64,000 bases of DNA, from the NCBI GenBank assembly GCA_959026725.1, contig CAUFMG010000008.1, positions 29,836-93,835 on the forward strand, in the 5' to 3' direction. Shown here piece after piece: positions 17,428 through 28,064 of the stretch. The stretch's first letter is position 1. Every line of letters begins with the position of its first letter. The position numbers were made by a program, and so were the translations under genes. The stretch comes from an uncultured Collinsella sp. (lineage in GTDB: Bacteria; Actinomycetota; Coriobacteriia; Coriobacteriales; Coriobacteriaceae). The notes below the pieces were generated by a model. It had not been told where the DNA came from. It worked only from the letters and a program-made list of their open reading frames with translations, and searched no databases.

Positions 17428-17982
17428 TTACTCATCAAGCTTGAGATTCTTCAATGCTGCAAATGGATTTTCCGTGGCAGCGGCCCATTCTGCCTCTGCC
17501 TGGGCGGCGCAATCGCATTGCTCGACGTTGAGATTGCAGCCGCAAGTGGGGCACAGACCGCGGCAATCGGGCTTGCAGAGCACCACAAACGGGGTGTCCA
17601 TAACGACCGCGTCATTGATGGGCTCACCCAGATCGACGATACGGTCCTCACCCAGGAGCTCGTAGCCGTCCTCGTAGGCCTCGGGATCCTCGGGTTCCTC
17701 AAAGAGGTAGAACTCCTCGATCTCGCCGGCGATATCAAACGAGGCGGGCTCCAGGCAACGGTCGCACTCGCCGGTGGCGTGCGCGCGGACCATGCCCGTG
17801 AGCAAGACACCGGTACCGGCATTGGTAAAGACAGCGTCGTAGTCGATGCCGTCCTGAAGCTGGTACTCCTTCTCGCCCACCGTGTAGGTGGAGACATCGA
17901 CCTTACCGGTCAGCGGATACGAATCTCCGGGAAACTCGAGCTGCTCGGAAAGATCGACGGTAACGCTCGGGAACTCAGCCAT
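17428..17982 (-). CDS. yceD: DUF177/YceD family protein
   Basis: 184-aa cytosolic protein of the DUF177 family, associated elsewhere with 23S rRNA accumulation. It has the typical core RAHATGECDRCLEPA and a C-terminal zinc-like pair CKPDCRGLCPTCGCN. The ATG at 17982 overlaps the stop of the upstream gene as TAATG, so translation is coupled and the longer open frame further upstream is not needed. Position just before rpmF is conserved across bacteria. Confidence 0.88.
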   Translation of the reverse strand: MAEFPSVTVDLSEQLEFPGDSYPLTGKVDVSTYTVGEKEYQLQDGIDYDAVFTNAGTGVLLTGMVRAHATGECDRCLEPASFDIAGEIEEFYLFEEPEDPEAYEDGYELLGEDRIVDLGEPINDAVVMDTPFVVLCKPDCRGLCPTCGCNLNVEQCDCAAQAEAEWAAATENPFAALKNLKLDE

Positions 17983-18479
17983 TACCACTGACCGTTCTGT
18001 TGGGCGGCACCCTCGTTGAGCTGCTGACGGCAACGGGTAACGGTGCCGGTCAGGCTCTTGAGGTTCTCCTCCAGGTGCGTAAAGACCTGCTCTGCGTAGT
18101 CCTCGGCAGCATAACGCGTCTCGCGCTCGTACTGCTGGGCACGATCGCGGATGTCGTCGGCCTGCTGCTGCGCAAGGCGGACGATCTCCTGCTCACCGGC
18201 AATGGTGAGGGCCTGCTGCTGAGCGTCGGCGATGATGGAATCGGCCTGGGCGGCGGCGGAAGCCATAAGCTCCTCGCGCTCCTTAAGGATACGGCGGGAC
18301 TTCTGCCACTCCTCGGGATAGCTCATGCGGATCTCGTCGAGGATGTTGAAGAACACGTCGGCGTCGATGACCTTGAACTGAGCGTTCTTGCCGAAAGGCG
18401 GCTTGGCTTCCTCGATCAGCCCTTCGAGCTCATCGACCAAGCTGACGATCCTATCGCCAGGAAAATTCTCGCCCGGCAT
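17982..18479 (-). CDS. DivIVA-domain coiled-coil protein, SepIVA-like
   Basis: 165-aa protein that is mostly coiled coil. An N-terminal DRIVSLVDELEGLIEEAK region and a long Gln/Glu/Ala-rich helix (residues about 70-130) recall DivIVA-related proteins. The gene order coaD, this gene, yceD, rpmF, rnc, smc, ftsY parallels mycobacteria, where the equivalent gene encodes the division and septum factor SepIVA. The ATG at 18479 follows AAAGGAG. A role in polar growth or septation is inferred from that order and the coiled coil; sequence identity was not tested. Confidence 0.7.
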   Translation of the reverse strand: MPGENFPGDRIVSLVDELEGLIEEAKPPFGKNAQFKVIDADVFFNILDEIRMSYPEEWQKSRRILKEREELMASAAAQADSIIADAQQQALTIAGEQEIVRLAQQQADDIRDRAQQYERETRYAAEDYAEQVFTHLEENLKSLTGTVTRCRQQLNEGAAQQNGQW

Positions 18480-18547
18480 CCGGTCTCCTTTCATAGGTAA
18501 CATATCATCGTGCTAGTTTACCACATGCCACCAGGCAATAAGAAACG

Positions 18548-19045
18548 TCACGAAAAGCGATGTTTGAGCGCTTCGACCACGTTGGGCGGGACAAACGTCG
18601 ATACGTCACTACCGAGCGAGGCGATCTGGCGAACAACCGAGCTCGAGATATAGCCGTACTGCGGCGCGCTCATGACAAAGATGGACTCCAGCTCGTTATC
18701 CAAGCGATAGTTGAGGTCGGCCTGCTGCAGCTCGTACTCAAAGTCGGTCATGGCGCGCAGGCCCTTGACCACGGCCCCCGCCCCCTGCTCGCGAGCGAAG
18801 TCGACCAAGAGGCCGGTAAAGGGCAGGACCTCGACGCCGTCGATATCACCAAGCGCCTCGCGGGCCAGCGCCACGCGCTCATCGAGCGTAAACGTGGTGC
18901 CCACACCGTTTTTACCCTGCGACTCGGCAACAGCGACGATCACGCTGGGAAAGATGCGGCGGGCGCGGCGGATCACATCGATATGGCCAAACGTGATGGG
19001 ATCAAAGGTGCCCGGGACGATCACGCGGTTGATGGTGTCACTCAT
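18548..19045 (-). CDS. coaD: Phosphopantetheine adenylyltransferase
   Basis: Penultimate step of coenzyme A synthesis: ATP plus 4'-phosphopantetheine to dephospho-CoA. 165 aa with the nucleotidyltransferase motif GTFDPITFGHIDVI at the N-terminus, VVKGLRAMTDFEYE, and the YISSSVVRQIA motif near the end. The ATG at 19045 follows AGGAGG and overlaps the end of rsmD by eight bases. A longer open frame to 19495 is only a shadow of rsmD. Confidence 0.95.
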   Translation of the reverse strand: MSDTINRVIVPGTFDPITFGHIDVIRRARRIFPSVIVAVAESQGKNGVGTTFTLDERVALAREALGDIDGVEVLPFTGLLVDFAREQGAGAVVKGLRAMTDFEYELQQADLNYRLDNELESIFVMSAPQYGYISSSVVRQIASLGSDVSTFVPPNVVEALKHRFS

Positions 19046-19694
19046 GAGCATCCTCCTGAAACGTCGTGGCATCGTTGTTGTCAGCATCGGTGCCGGCGTT
19101 ATCGCCCTCGCCATCGTTATCGCCGACCCAACGAAGCAGGTCGACCGAGGTAATGCCGTAGCGCTTCTCACGTACAGTCTCAAAGCCTGCCGGATGCGCG
19201 CCCGCATCGGCAGCGGCATGCTCAAACAAGGCGTAAGCGCCAGGTGCAAGTAAACCCTGCTGAGCCAGGTTCTGCAGCAGTTCCTCGACCGGCTCGGCAC
19301 CAAAAGCATAGGGCGGGTCGAGCAGGACCAGATCAAAGGGGCCGCCCGGTACACGACCGCGCGAGGCACTCGCCAGCATGTCGCCCGTGACCACGCGCCA
19401 ACGCGCACGGTCGCGGCAGAGCGACTCGATATTCTTGATAATGAGCCGCGCGGCGTTGCGATCGATCTCAAACGTCGTGAGCGAGCGGGCCCCACGAGAG
19501 AGCATCTCTAACCCTAAGGCACCGGAGCCGCCAAAGGCGTCCAGCACGCGGACCTCGTCCAGATCGAAGTCGAATGCCGACATGACCATAGATGCGCACG
19601 ACTCGCGCACGCGATCAGTCGTGGGGCGGGTGACATCGCGACCACGGGGCTCCTCGATCTTACGACCGCGCCATTCGCCGCCGATGATTCTCAT
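19038..19694 (-). CDS. rsmD: 16S rRNA (guanine-966-N2)-methyltransferase RsmD
   Basis: SAM-dependent methyltransferase of 218 aa. RIIGGEWRGRKIEEP opens the protein, the SAM loop is LDAFGGSGALGLEMLSRGA, and the catalytic DPPY (LVLLDPPYAFG) is intact. The last 30 or so residues form an acidic, Asn/Asp-rich tail beyond the usual domain (DNDGEGDNAGTDADNNDA), possibly unstructured. It overlaps recG by four bases (ATGA), with AAGGAGG upstream, and is followed by overlapping coaD, the standard rsmD-coaD pair. Confidence 0.93.
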   Translation of the reverse strand: MRIIGGEWRGRKIEEPRGRDVTRPTTDRVRESCASMVMSAFDFDLDEVRVLDAFGGSGALGLEMLSRGARSLTTFEIDRNAARLIIKNIESLCRDRARWRVVTGDMLASASRGRVPGGPFDLVLLDPPYAFGAEPVEELLQNLAQQGLLAPGAYALFEHAAADAGAHPAGFETVREKRYGITSVDLLRWVGDNDGEGDNAGTDADNNDATTFQEDAHE

Positions 19695-21868
19695 CCTCCG
19701 CTGACCTCCTTAAAAATATGTCGATAACGCATGGCGACCGCGTCGCGCAGGGGGCGCGTCGCCACGGAGTCAAGTGTACAAGCATACCGCAAGAGCTCGA
19801 CCGCGTCCAAATGGGCCCACTCGATCAGTTCCTCGTCGGCATCCAGGTCGACAAAGCGCAGGGTCACACCGCCGTGCTGGCGGTACCCCAGGATTTCGCC
19901 CTCATGGCGCAGGCGCAGGTCCATCTGGGCGAGTGTAAAGCCATCAGAGGTTTTTTCGAGCGACTGGAGACGTTCTTGTGCCGCCGAGGCGCCGCCATTG
20001 CCCTTGGAGTGCGTCATGACCAGGCAGGTGCCCGACACGCTGCCGCGGCCCACACGGCCGCGCAACTGGTGCAGGGCCGCCAGACCAAAGCGCTCACCGT
20101 TCTCGATGACCATGACGGTGGCGTTAGGCACGTCGACGCCCACCTCGACCACCGTAGTCGAGACGAGCACGTCGATCTCGCCACGCTTAAAGGCATCGAT
20201 AACCTGGTCCTTCTCCCCCGCTGGCATACGGCCGTGAAGGCGCTCGATGGCAAGACCAGGCAACGCCAGACGCAAGCGATCGAGCTCGGTCGCCGTATCG
20301 TGCAGCGGCACGGGGACCGTCACGCGGCCCTCGTCGTCGCGGGCGATACCGGGCACGTCCTCCAGCTCATCGGCCGAGTCACTCGGCTCCACGAGCGGGC
20401 AAATCACGTAGGCCTGCTGACCCTTTTCATGCGCCTCGCGGATGGCGCCATAGGCGAGGTCGCGGCTCGACTCGGTGAGCACGCGTGTCGTCACGCCAGC
20501 GCCAGGGACGGGCCGATGGCGGATGATACTCGTGTCCAGATCGCCGTAGACCGAAAGCGCCAGCGTACGTGGGATGGGCGTTGCCGTCATAACGAGCAGA
20601 TCGGCACCGGGGCCCTTCGCGCGTAGGGCGTTGCGTTGGCCGACGCCAAACCGGTGCTGCTCGTCGATGACGACAAGCGACAGATGCTTGAACGCAACGT
20701 TATCCGAAAGCACCGCATGGGTGCCAAAGAGCACATCAAGCTCGCCCGATTCCAGCTGGGCATGGATCCGCTCGCGCTCTGCGGCCGGCGTGGCACCCGT
20801 CAGAAGCGCCCAGGACATGCCGGCCTGCGAGAGCAGAGGGCCGGTCTTATCGGCATATTGGCGCGCCAGAACGCCCGTGGGCGCCATAACGCAGGCCTGC
20901 GTACCGCTATCGGCAGCCACAGCCAGCGCGCAGGCGGCAACGGCGGTCTTACCGGTACCGACATCGCCCAGCAGCAGGCGGTTCATCACGCGCCCGCCAT
21001 CGCACATATCATGCAGGATGTCTTGGAACGCGGCCTCCTGCTCTTCGCTCAGCGAAAACGGCAGGGCTTCCCTGAGCGCGACCAGGTGCTCGCCCGCGGT
21101 GTGGGCATAGGGCACCACATCGACCAGGCCGCCATCGTTGCGCAGGCGCAGCGCCAGCTGAAGGTAAAGGCACTCCTCATAAGCAAGGCGACGGCGAGCG
21201 ATATCGCGCTCAGCCATGCTCGAGGGAAAATGAATCGAGCGTAGCGCACGGGCATTGCTCATCAGGCGGCGCTTGACACGCAGAGGCGCGGGAATGGAAT
21301 CGAACGGATTGGCGACCACTTCGAGCGCGCCGCTTACGATACGGCGCATCCACGCCTGGCTCACGCCATCACTCACATAATGGACCGGCAAAATGGTGCC
21401 CGCGGCACGCCCGTCCTCGAGCTTTTCGAAATGCGGCGAGGCCATCTGCTTAAAACCGTAGGCAAACTCGACCTTGCCCATCACGGCCAGGCGGTCGCCC
21501 TGCTTAAGCTGCTGGGCAATCCAGGGCTGGCGGAAAAAGGCGACCTGCAGCACACCCGTGTCATCCACGAGCGATACCTCGGTCACCTGCATGCGCGGAC
21601 GAGGCTGCTTTTGAACAATGCGGTCGACCGTGGCAACGATGGTGCACACGGTCCCGATGGGCGCCATCTCGATGGACCATGAGCGGGTAAAGTCCAGATA
21701 TCGATGCGGAATATGGAGAAGGAGGTCCCCCACCGTCCGGATTCCCAGACGGCGAAGGGCCTCCTCACGTTTACCCGAAACATATTTGAGTCGCGCGATA
21801 TCCTCGCCGAGCGCATTGCTCTGGGCAAAGCGCTCCGAGACGCGCGGCACGGAGCATAGCTCGGACAT
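19691..21868 (-). CDS. recG: ATP-dependent DNA helicase RecG
   Basis: Branch-migrating helicase that remodels stalled forks and Holliday junctions. The 725-aa protein has an N-terminal wedge/OB region (LLLHIPHRYLDF to VSLVDDTGVLQVAFF), then Walker A GDVGTGKTAVAA, DEQHRFGVGQRNAL as the DExH box, TATPIPRTLALS, and QLRGRVGRGS in motif VI. Length and motif order are normal. It begins 10 bases after the DAK-domain gene and overlaps rsmD. Confidence 0.96.
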   Translation of the reverse strand: MSELCSVPRVSERFAQSNALGEDIARLKYVSGKREEALRRLGIRTVGDLLLHIPHRYLDFTRSWSIEMAPIGTVCTIVATVDRIVQKQPRPRMQVTEVSLVDDTGVLQVAFFRQPWIAQQLKQGDRLAVMGKVEFAYGFKQMASPHFEKLEDGRAAGTILPVHYVSDGVSQAWMRRIVSGALEVVANPFDSIPAPLRVKRRLMSNARALRSIHFPSSMAERDIARRRLAYEECLYLQLALRLRNDGGLVDVVPYAHTAGEHLVALREALPFSLSEEQEAAFQDILHDMCDGGRVMNRLLLGDVGTGKTAVAACALAVAADSGTQACVMAPTGVLARQYADKTGPLLSQAGMSWALLTGATPAAERERIHAQLESGELDVLFGTHAVLSDNVAFKHLSLVVIDEQHRFGVGQRNALRAKGPGADLLVMTATPIPRTLALSVYGDLDTSIIRHRPVPGAGVTTRVLTESSRDLAYGAIREAHEKGQQAYVICPLVEPSDSADELEDVPGIARDDEGRVTVPVPLHDTATELDRLRLALPGLAIERLHGRMPAGEKDQVIDAFKRGEIDVLVSTTVVEVGVDVPNATVMVIENGERFGLAALHQLRGRVGRGSVSGTCLVMTHSKGNGGASAAQERLQSLEKTSDGFTLAQMDLRLRHEGEILGYRQHGGVTLRFVDLDADEELIEWAHLDAVELLRYACTLDSVATRPLRDAVAMRYRHIFKEVSGG

Positions 21869-21878
21869 GCTCAGATGC

Positions 21879-23540
21879 CTACTCGATCGAGAAGATCACG
21901 GGATAGAGCGGCTGCTCGCCACGATGGGCATCAATCTCCAAGTCGGGCTGAGCCTCCTCGATGGCGTCGACGATCTCCTGGAAGGCCTCGTCGGACAGCT
22001 CCTCGCCGGCCAGAATCGTCAGCGCGTCGCCTTCCTCTTCCTCCTGCATACGGTTGATGCAGTCGAGGGTGACCTGTTTCACATCGGAGCCGACCACGTC
22101 GATGGAACCGGCGATGATGCCCATGACGTCACCGGAGTGAATCGGAGAGCCGTCCGAGGCGCTGGAATCGCGCACGGCGCGGGTGACCTCGCCATCGCGG
22201 ACCTCGCTGATGGCGTCGACCATGGCGGCGACGGCGTCCTCGAGCTCGGAATCGGGCAGGACGGCGAACAGCGCGGAGAACGCCTGGGGAACGGTCTTGG
22301 TGGGAACGACGGCGACCTTCTTATCGGTGCAGGCAGAGGCAGCGGCCTCGGCAGCCATGCGGATGTTGCCGTTGTTGGGCAGGATGATGACCGAGGTCGC
22401 GTTGACCTGGTCGACGGCGCCCAGCAGATCGGCGGTCGAGGGGTTCATGGTCTGGCCACCCGAGACGATCACGTCAACGCCGAGGGACTTGAGGATGTCG
22501 GCCTCGCCCGAACCGGCGGCAACGGCGACAAAGCCCAGCGCCTTGGCGGGCTCGGCGGCCTTTTCCTGATCCTCGTGGATCTTGGCGGTACGGTCGTGGG
22601 CCTCCATCTCCATGTTGTGGATAAAGACCTCATAGATCTGACCGAGCTGCAGCATGTGCTCGAGCACCAGGTTGGGGGTGTTGGAGTGCACATGGATCTT
22701 GTAGTCGGGATAGGCGCCCACGAGAAGCTCGCAGTCGCCCATGGAACCCAGGAACTTAAGGCACTCGTCCTCGTCAAACGGGGCGTCGGCCTTAAACAGG
22801 AACTCGTTGCAGTAGCGGAACTCCGAGCCCTCCCAATCGTCGTTGGCCTCGATCTCAACGCGACCAAGGGCCGCGTCGCGGGCAGAGACAGCGGAATCAA
22901 ACGTGGCGGAGAAATCCTCGACAACGGTGCTGCGGCCAAGTGCTGCAGCCACAAAGTTCTCAAGGAAGATGGCGAAGCCAAAGGCGCCGGAGTCGACCAC
23001 GCCGTTCTCCTTCAGAACGGGCAGCAGGTCGGGCGTGCGGGCGACGGACTGGTACGCCTCGACGACGATAGCATCGAGCGCATCCTCGGCCGAGAACTTC
23101 TTCTTCTCGCACTCATCGGCCTTGGTCGAGACATCGCGCAGGACCGTGAGGATCGTGCCCTCGATGGGCTTGCGGACAGCCTGGAAGGCAACCTTGACGG
23201 CACGACGGAAGGCGAAGGCAATGTTGGCGGACGTAATAGGCTCGTCGGCAGAGACAAGACCCTCGGCCACGCCGCGCAGAATCTGCGAGGTGATGACTCC
23301 GGAGTTACCGCGGGCACCCATCAGGGAGCCGTGGGTGATGGCGCCGGCGATGGCCTCCATATCGGCATCGGCGGGAAGGGCGGAAAGCTCCTTGGTCACC
23401 GAGGCGAGCGTGAGCGACATGTTGGTGCCGGTGTCGCCGTCGGGTACGGGGAAGACGTTGAGCTTGTTGATCTCCTCGGCCTTGTCGGAAACGGCAGCCG
23501 CAGCGATCGGAAAACAGGTGCGAATGGTCTTTGCAATCAT
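21879..23540 (-). CDS. DAK-domain protein, fatty acid kinase FakA/YloV-like
   Basis: 553-aa protein with a DhaL-type kinase domain at the N-terminus (NKLNVFPVPDGDTGTNMSLT gives the Mg-ATP Asp cluster, ARGNSGVITSQILRG follows) and a C-terminal region like the EDD/DegV-like half of YloV proteins. In Firmicutes FakA phosphorylates fatty acids bound to FakB (DegV) for entry through PlsX/PlsY; plsX lies further down this same operon, which supports that role. The Asp23-type gene just upstream is its usual neighbour. No FakB was seen in the window. Confidence 0.88.
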   Translation of the reverse strand: MIAKTIRTCFPIAAAAVSDKAEEINKLNVFPVPDGDTGTNMSLTLASVTKELSALPADADMEAIAGAITHGSLMGARGNSGVITSQILRGVAEGLVSADEPITSANIAFAFRRAVKVAFQAVRKPIEGTILTVLRDVSTKADECEKKKFSAEDALDAIVVEAYQSVARTPDLLPVLKENGVVDSGAFGFAIFLENFVAAALGRSTVVEDFSATFDSAVSARDAALGRVEIEANDDWEGSEFRYCNEFLFKADAPFDEDECLKFLGSMGDCELLVGAYPDYKIHVHSNTPNLVLEHMLQLGQIYEVFIHNMEMEAHDRTAKIHEDQEKAAEPAKALGFVAVAAGSGEADILKSLGVDVIVSGGQTMNPSTADLLGAVDQVNATSVIILPNNGNIRMAAEAAASACTDKKVAVVPTKTVPQAFSALFAVLPDSELEDAVAAMVDAISEVRDGEVTRAVRDSSASDGSPIHSGDVMGIIAGSIDVVGSDVKQVTLDCINRMQEEEEGDALTILAGEELSDEAFQEIVDAIEEAQPDLEIDAHRGEQPLYPVIFSIE

Positions 23541-23567
23541 GGGTATTTGAATCTCCGTTTTCGGATG

Positions 23568-23924
23568 CTAGTTCAGACGGCTCTTGAGCGCGTCGATATG
23601 GATGCCGATCTTAAGGCTGGCGGGATCGATCTGGGCGATCTCCTGCAGGGTAAAGGCAACGGAGCTCGAAAGATTGTGGCAGACGGACTTCATGTTGACG
23701 CCGTTCTCGAGCACGACGTGAAGATCGACCGTAAGGCCGTTCTCGTCGGCGGAGACAAGCACGCCCTTGCGGAGGCGCTGACCGGCAAGCAGGCGCACGC
23801 TCTCGGCGCCCTGGAGCTGTTCGGCCATACCGACGACGCCATAGCACGTCATCGCGGCATAACCGGCAATATCGGCAATAACGTCGTTCGAGACGCTCAG
23901 GCTGCCGTTAATGGTCTCAGACAC
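23568..23924 (-). CDS. Asp23/Gls24 family envelope-stress protein
   Basis: 118-aa protein matching Asp23/Gls24 family small proteins (SVSNDVIADIAGYAAMTCYGVVGMAE, then DLHVVLENGVNMKSVCHNL). It starts at GTG (23924), seven bases after AAGGAG; an upstream ATG would add eleven unsupported residues. The pairing asp23-like then DAK-domain gene is common in Gram-positive bacteria. Function is not established beyond an association with cell-envelope homeostasis and fatty-acid kinase. It is the apparent first gene of the long operon. Confidence 0.85.
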   Translation of the reverse strand: MSETINGSLSVSNDVIADIAGYAAMTCYGVVGMAEQLQGAESVRLLAGQRLRKGVLVSADENGLTVDLHVVLENGVNMKSVCHNLSSSVAFTLQEIAQIDPASLKIGIHIDALKSRLN

Positions 23925-24082
23925 AAGAATCTCCTTATCTGGTGCTCGCGGCACCATCTCGTGGGAGCAATCATTGGAATATTCTACAACGACCGCGCCA
24001 TGTTGAGGTGGCGGGCCTCGGGATTACATCCTCGACACGAAATGTTGATACGGTAACGTTCGCGAACAGCGATCGCGGCATG

Positions 24083-24112
24083 AAAAAACCCGCCGCATAA
24101 GCGACGGGTTTT
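24083..24112 (-). terminator. Terminator after the tRNA-Asn pair
   Basis: On the minus strand, aacccgtcgc and gcggcgggtt pair around a 4-nt loop and are followed by six T. It is seven bases beyond the second tRNA. Confidence 0.85.
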
Positions 24113-24118
24113 ACAACC

Positions 24119-24193
24119 TGGCTCCCCGGGTAGGACTCGAACCTACAACAGCGCGGTTAACAGCCGCGTGCTCTACCATTGAGCTACCGAGGA
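24119..24193 (-). tRNA. tRNA-Asn (GUU), copy 1
   Basis: A full cloverleaf can be drawn: acceptor TCCTCGG pairs with CCGGGGA, the D arm is GCTC...GAGC, and the anticodon stem CGCGG/CCGCG holds GTT (plus strand aac at 24159-24161). The T arm is GTAGG-TTCGAGT-CCTAC. CCA is encoded. It is identical to the copy 108 bases upstream. Confidence 0.97.
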
Positions 24194-24226
24194 ATTTAAA
24201 GCCCAACAGAAAGGGCTGAAAAATTC

Positions 24227-24301
24227 TGGCTCCCCGGGTAGGACTCGAACCTACAACAGCGCGGTTAACAGCCGCGTGCTCTACCATTGAGCTACCGAGG
24301 A
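24227..24301 (-). tRNA. tRNA-Asn (GUU), copy 2
   Basis: Identical 75-nt cloverleaf with anticodon GTT (plus strand aac at 24267-24269) and encoded CCA. The 33-nt spacer to the other copy contains a small hairpin (agccc/gggct), probably a processing signal. Both share the terminator at 24083-24112. Confidence 0.97.
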
Positions 24302-24391
24302 ATAGGTGCGTGCTCTCAAGCAACGAAGTTTATTATACGGACGAATCAGCTCAGGGCAAGAACTTTTTTAAGAAATTTTCCGACCTAGTCA

Positions 24392-24435
24392 TTGGGGACG
24401 TTCTTAAACGACCAGTCATTCAAGAACGTCCCCAA
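24392..24435. repeat. Intergenic inverted repeat
   Basis: ttggggacgttctt (24392-24405) and aagaacgtccccaa (24422-24435) are perfect 14-bp complements around a 16-nt centre, between rpoD's terminator and the tRNA genes. It could be a dispersed element; no second copy was found in this window. Confidence 0.6.
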
Positions 24436-24448
24436 CGACTACATGAAA

Positions 24449-24478
24449 GCGCCCTCAAGCGGATGTGCTTGAGGGCGC
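24449..24478 (-). terminator. Terminator after rpoD
   Basis: gcgccctcaagc / gcttgagggcgc (24449-24460, 24467-24478) form a perfect 12-bp stem with a 6-nt loop, 11 bases past the rpoD stop, followed on the minus strand by ttt. Confidence 0.8.
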
Positions 24479-24489
24479 CTCTTGCTTGA

Positions 24490-25839
<1,350 letters not shown>

Positions 25840-25949
25840 AGATTCTCCCTTCGTAGTCCACAGGACTCAATACTTTAGCACACACATGGACGTCTATACC
25901 CAAAATAAAGACAGGATATAGGCGAGAATACGCTGGTTGACCACAACAT

Positions 25950-28064
25950 CTAGGCCTGATCGGCGTCCGTGGTCTCCAAACCGATCAAACGGAACGGGTC
26001 GGCCACGCCTCCGATCGACTTTTGGAGCTCGCGCTGGCGCTGTGAATCTTGCACCGCCTGCACAGTCAGCACGCGACGGTCCTCATCGTCGAGTGAACGG
26101 TCCTGACGCAACTTGGCCTGCGCAGCTCGCATGCGACGTTTGATGGTGTAGAGCTCGAGCGTATCGAGCATAAAGACGATGTTCGTCTCGGTCGGGTGCT
26201 TACTCGTTGCCGAAATGCGCCCGGCGCTGACAAGCGACGCCGCCTCGGGACACACCGCGCGCGCCGCATCCATGCAGGCAGCAGGATCGGTGCCCGGCGG
26301 CGTCGCGAGCACGGCCCACGCGATGGACTCGTGACGCGGATCCACCCACTCGATCGAGCAGATGCGATCGGCATACGTGCGGAACAGGTCGGGGTAGCTC
26401 GTGAGCATCGTCAGCAACTCGCGCTCCCCCGCCAAAGACTTTCGCTCTAGGTCGGTCAGCACGATCGGCATCGTCGGCGACGCGGGCGCGCCCATTATAT
26501 CGGCGACCGGTGCCGCGCCATCCATACCAACCGGCACATCAATCGGCGGCATATCGTCGACAGCCTCGACCGGCGCGGCCCCGTAGGCCTCGAGCGGCAC
26601 ATAGTCGTACGGTTCTTCCTCGACCGGTGCGGACACCGGCGGCGTCGCACCCGCGGCCCAGGCACCGCGAGACGTCCCCAGCAAACCAGACGCCCGACCG
26701 CCCGCGCTGCCCGCGCGCTCAGCTTGCGCGCGTTGACGCTCGTAGTTCTGCTCACGGCGGCGCTCGGCGTCCTCGCGCTTGGCAACATCGCGAAACACAC
26801 GGCCCGAGCTCGAGCGCACCGTCTCCAGATCCAAACCCAGCAGGTCGGCAATCTGGATAAAGTACGTATCGATCATGTAGCTATCGCGCAGCGGATAGAT
26901 GAGCGTCAGTGCATCCTCGAGCGCCTTGGCACGACCGCCCGGCGTGGTAATGTCGCTCGACTCCTGCAGTGAGCGGTACACAAAGTCCATGAGGGGCTCG
27001 GCGGCATCGATGCGCGCCTGCAGAGCCTCGCCACCATGCGCGGTGATGAACTCCATGGGGTCGTTGCCGTCGGGAAGCACCACGCAGCGCAGGTCCATCG
27101 AATCCTGCTCGATAAACTGAATCGCGCGGCGTGCGGCCTTTTGACCGGCGGCGTCGCCATCGAACATATATACAATGCGCTTGGCAAAACGAGTGAGTGT
27201 CTTAACGTGATGTTCCGTCAGCGCCGTGCCCAGCGTGGCGACAACGTTTTTGATCCCTGCCTCCCAGCAGGCGATGCAGTCGGTATAGCCTTCCACCACG
27301 ATGGCGGTATCCTGCGCGACGATAAACTCCTTGGCCCAGTTAAAGCCATAGAGGTTTCGTTTTTTATGAAACACGCTCGTCTCGGCGGTGTTGAGGTACT
27401 TGGGCTGACCATCGCCCATGATGCGCCCGCCAAAGGCGATATTGTGACCCTGCTCATCAAAGATGGGAAACATCACGCGGTCGTAAAAACGGTCCGCGAG
27501 CTGCCCGCGCCCGCGGCTCACGGCCACATTGGCGTCAATCATCTCCTGCGGGGTAAAGCCCGCCTGCGACAGATGCGACACCAGCGCGTTGCGACCCGGC
27601 GCAAAGCCCAGGCAGTAGCGGCGACAGACGTCGCCGCCCATACCGCGGCTGGCGAAGTACTCGCGCGGACGGCTGTCCTTACCGCGCATAAGCATGGTGT
27701 GGTAGAACTGAGCCGTCTCAGCGCACAGGTCATAGATGCGGGCACGCTTGGTGCCTCGATCGCGCTGCGCACCGGTATCGTGCAGTTCAATGCCCGCACG
27801 GTCGGCCAAATAACGGATCGACTCGGGAAAACTCAGGTTCTCGCGCTTCATGATATAGGTGAAGACGTCGCCGCCCTCGCCGCAGCCAAAGCAGTGCCAC
27901 ACCTGCGTAGAAGGGATAATGTGAAACGAGGGGGTCTTTTCGCCATGAAACGGGCAGCAGCCCCAAAACTCATGGCCGCGGGGCTTGAGCTCAACCGTTT
28001 CCTGCACGATGGCAACCAGGTCCGACGCCGCGCGTACCTGATCTTTTTCCTCATCGCTAATCAC
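25950..28064 (-). CDS. dnaG: DNA primase
   Basis: Synthesises RNA primers at the fork. The 704-aa protein has the N-terminal zinc ribbon (CCPFHGEKTPSF with HCFGCGEGGD), the RNA polymerase core (residues about 120-340, with YMFDGDAAGQKAA in the TOPRIM fold and VEGYTD), and a C-terminal helicase-binding region. Residues about 420-540 are an Ala/Pro-rich, acidic linker, longer than usual. Start is GTG at 28064 with GGTGAG upstream, overlapping the end of ribF by eight bases. Confidence 0.95.
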   Translation of the reverse strand: MISDEEKDQVRAASDLVAIVQETVELKPRGHEFWGCCPFHGEKTPSFHIIPSTQVWHCFGCGEGGDVFTYIMKRENLSFPESIRYLADRAGIELHDTGAQRDRGTKRARIYDLCAETAQFYHTMLMRGKDSRPREYFASRGMGGDVCRRYCLGFAPGRNALVSHLSQAGFTPQEMIDANVAVSRGRGQLADRFYDRVMFPIFDEQGHNIAFGGRIMGDGQPKYLNTAETSVFHKKRNLYGFNWAKEFIVAQDTAIVVEGYTDCIACWEAGIKNVVATLGTALTEHHVKTLTRFAKRIVYMFDGDAAGQKAARRAIQFIEQDSMDLRCVVLPDGNDPMEFITAHGGEALQARIDAAEPLMDFVYRSLQESSDITTPGGRAKALEDALTLIYPLRDSYMIDTYFIQIADLLGLDLETVRSSSGRVFRDVAKREDAERRREQNYERQRAQAERAGSAGGRASGLLGTSRGAWAAGATPPVSAPVEEEPYDYVPLEAYGAAPVEAVDDMPPIDVPVGMDGAAPVADIMGAPASPTMPIVLTDLERKSLAGERELLTMLTSYPDLFRTYADRICSIEWVDPRHESIAWAVLATPPGTDPAACMDAARAVCPEAASLVSAGRISATSKHPTETNIVFMLDTLELYTIKRRMRAAQAKLRQDRSLDDEDRRVLTVQAVQDSQRQRELQKSIGGVADPFRLIGLETTDADQA

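Noticed and set aside
19046..19495. N-terminal extension of coaD
   Set aside because: It is out-of-frame rsmD sequence; coaD has its own AGGAGG and ATG at 19045.
24119..24301. tRNA-Asn pair as a phage or island attachment site
   Set aside because: Both copies are complete and identical, with rpoD and asp23-like genes close by and no integrase; a simple tandem duplication is enough.
24111..24323. 70-aa frame with an internal duplicate
   Set aside because: It is translation of the two tRNA-Asn genes, which explains the duplication.
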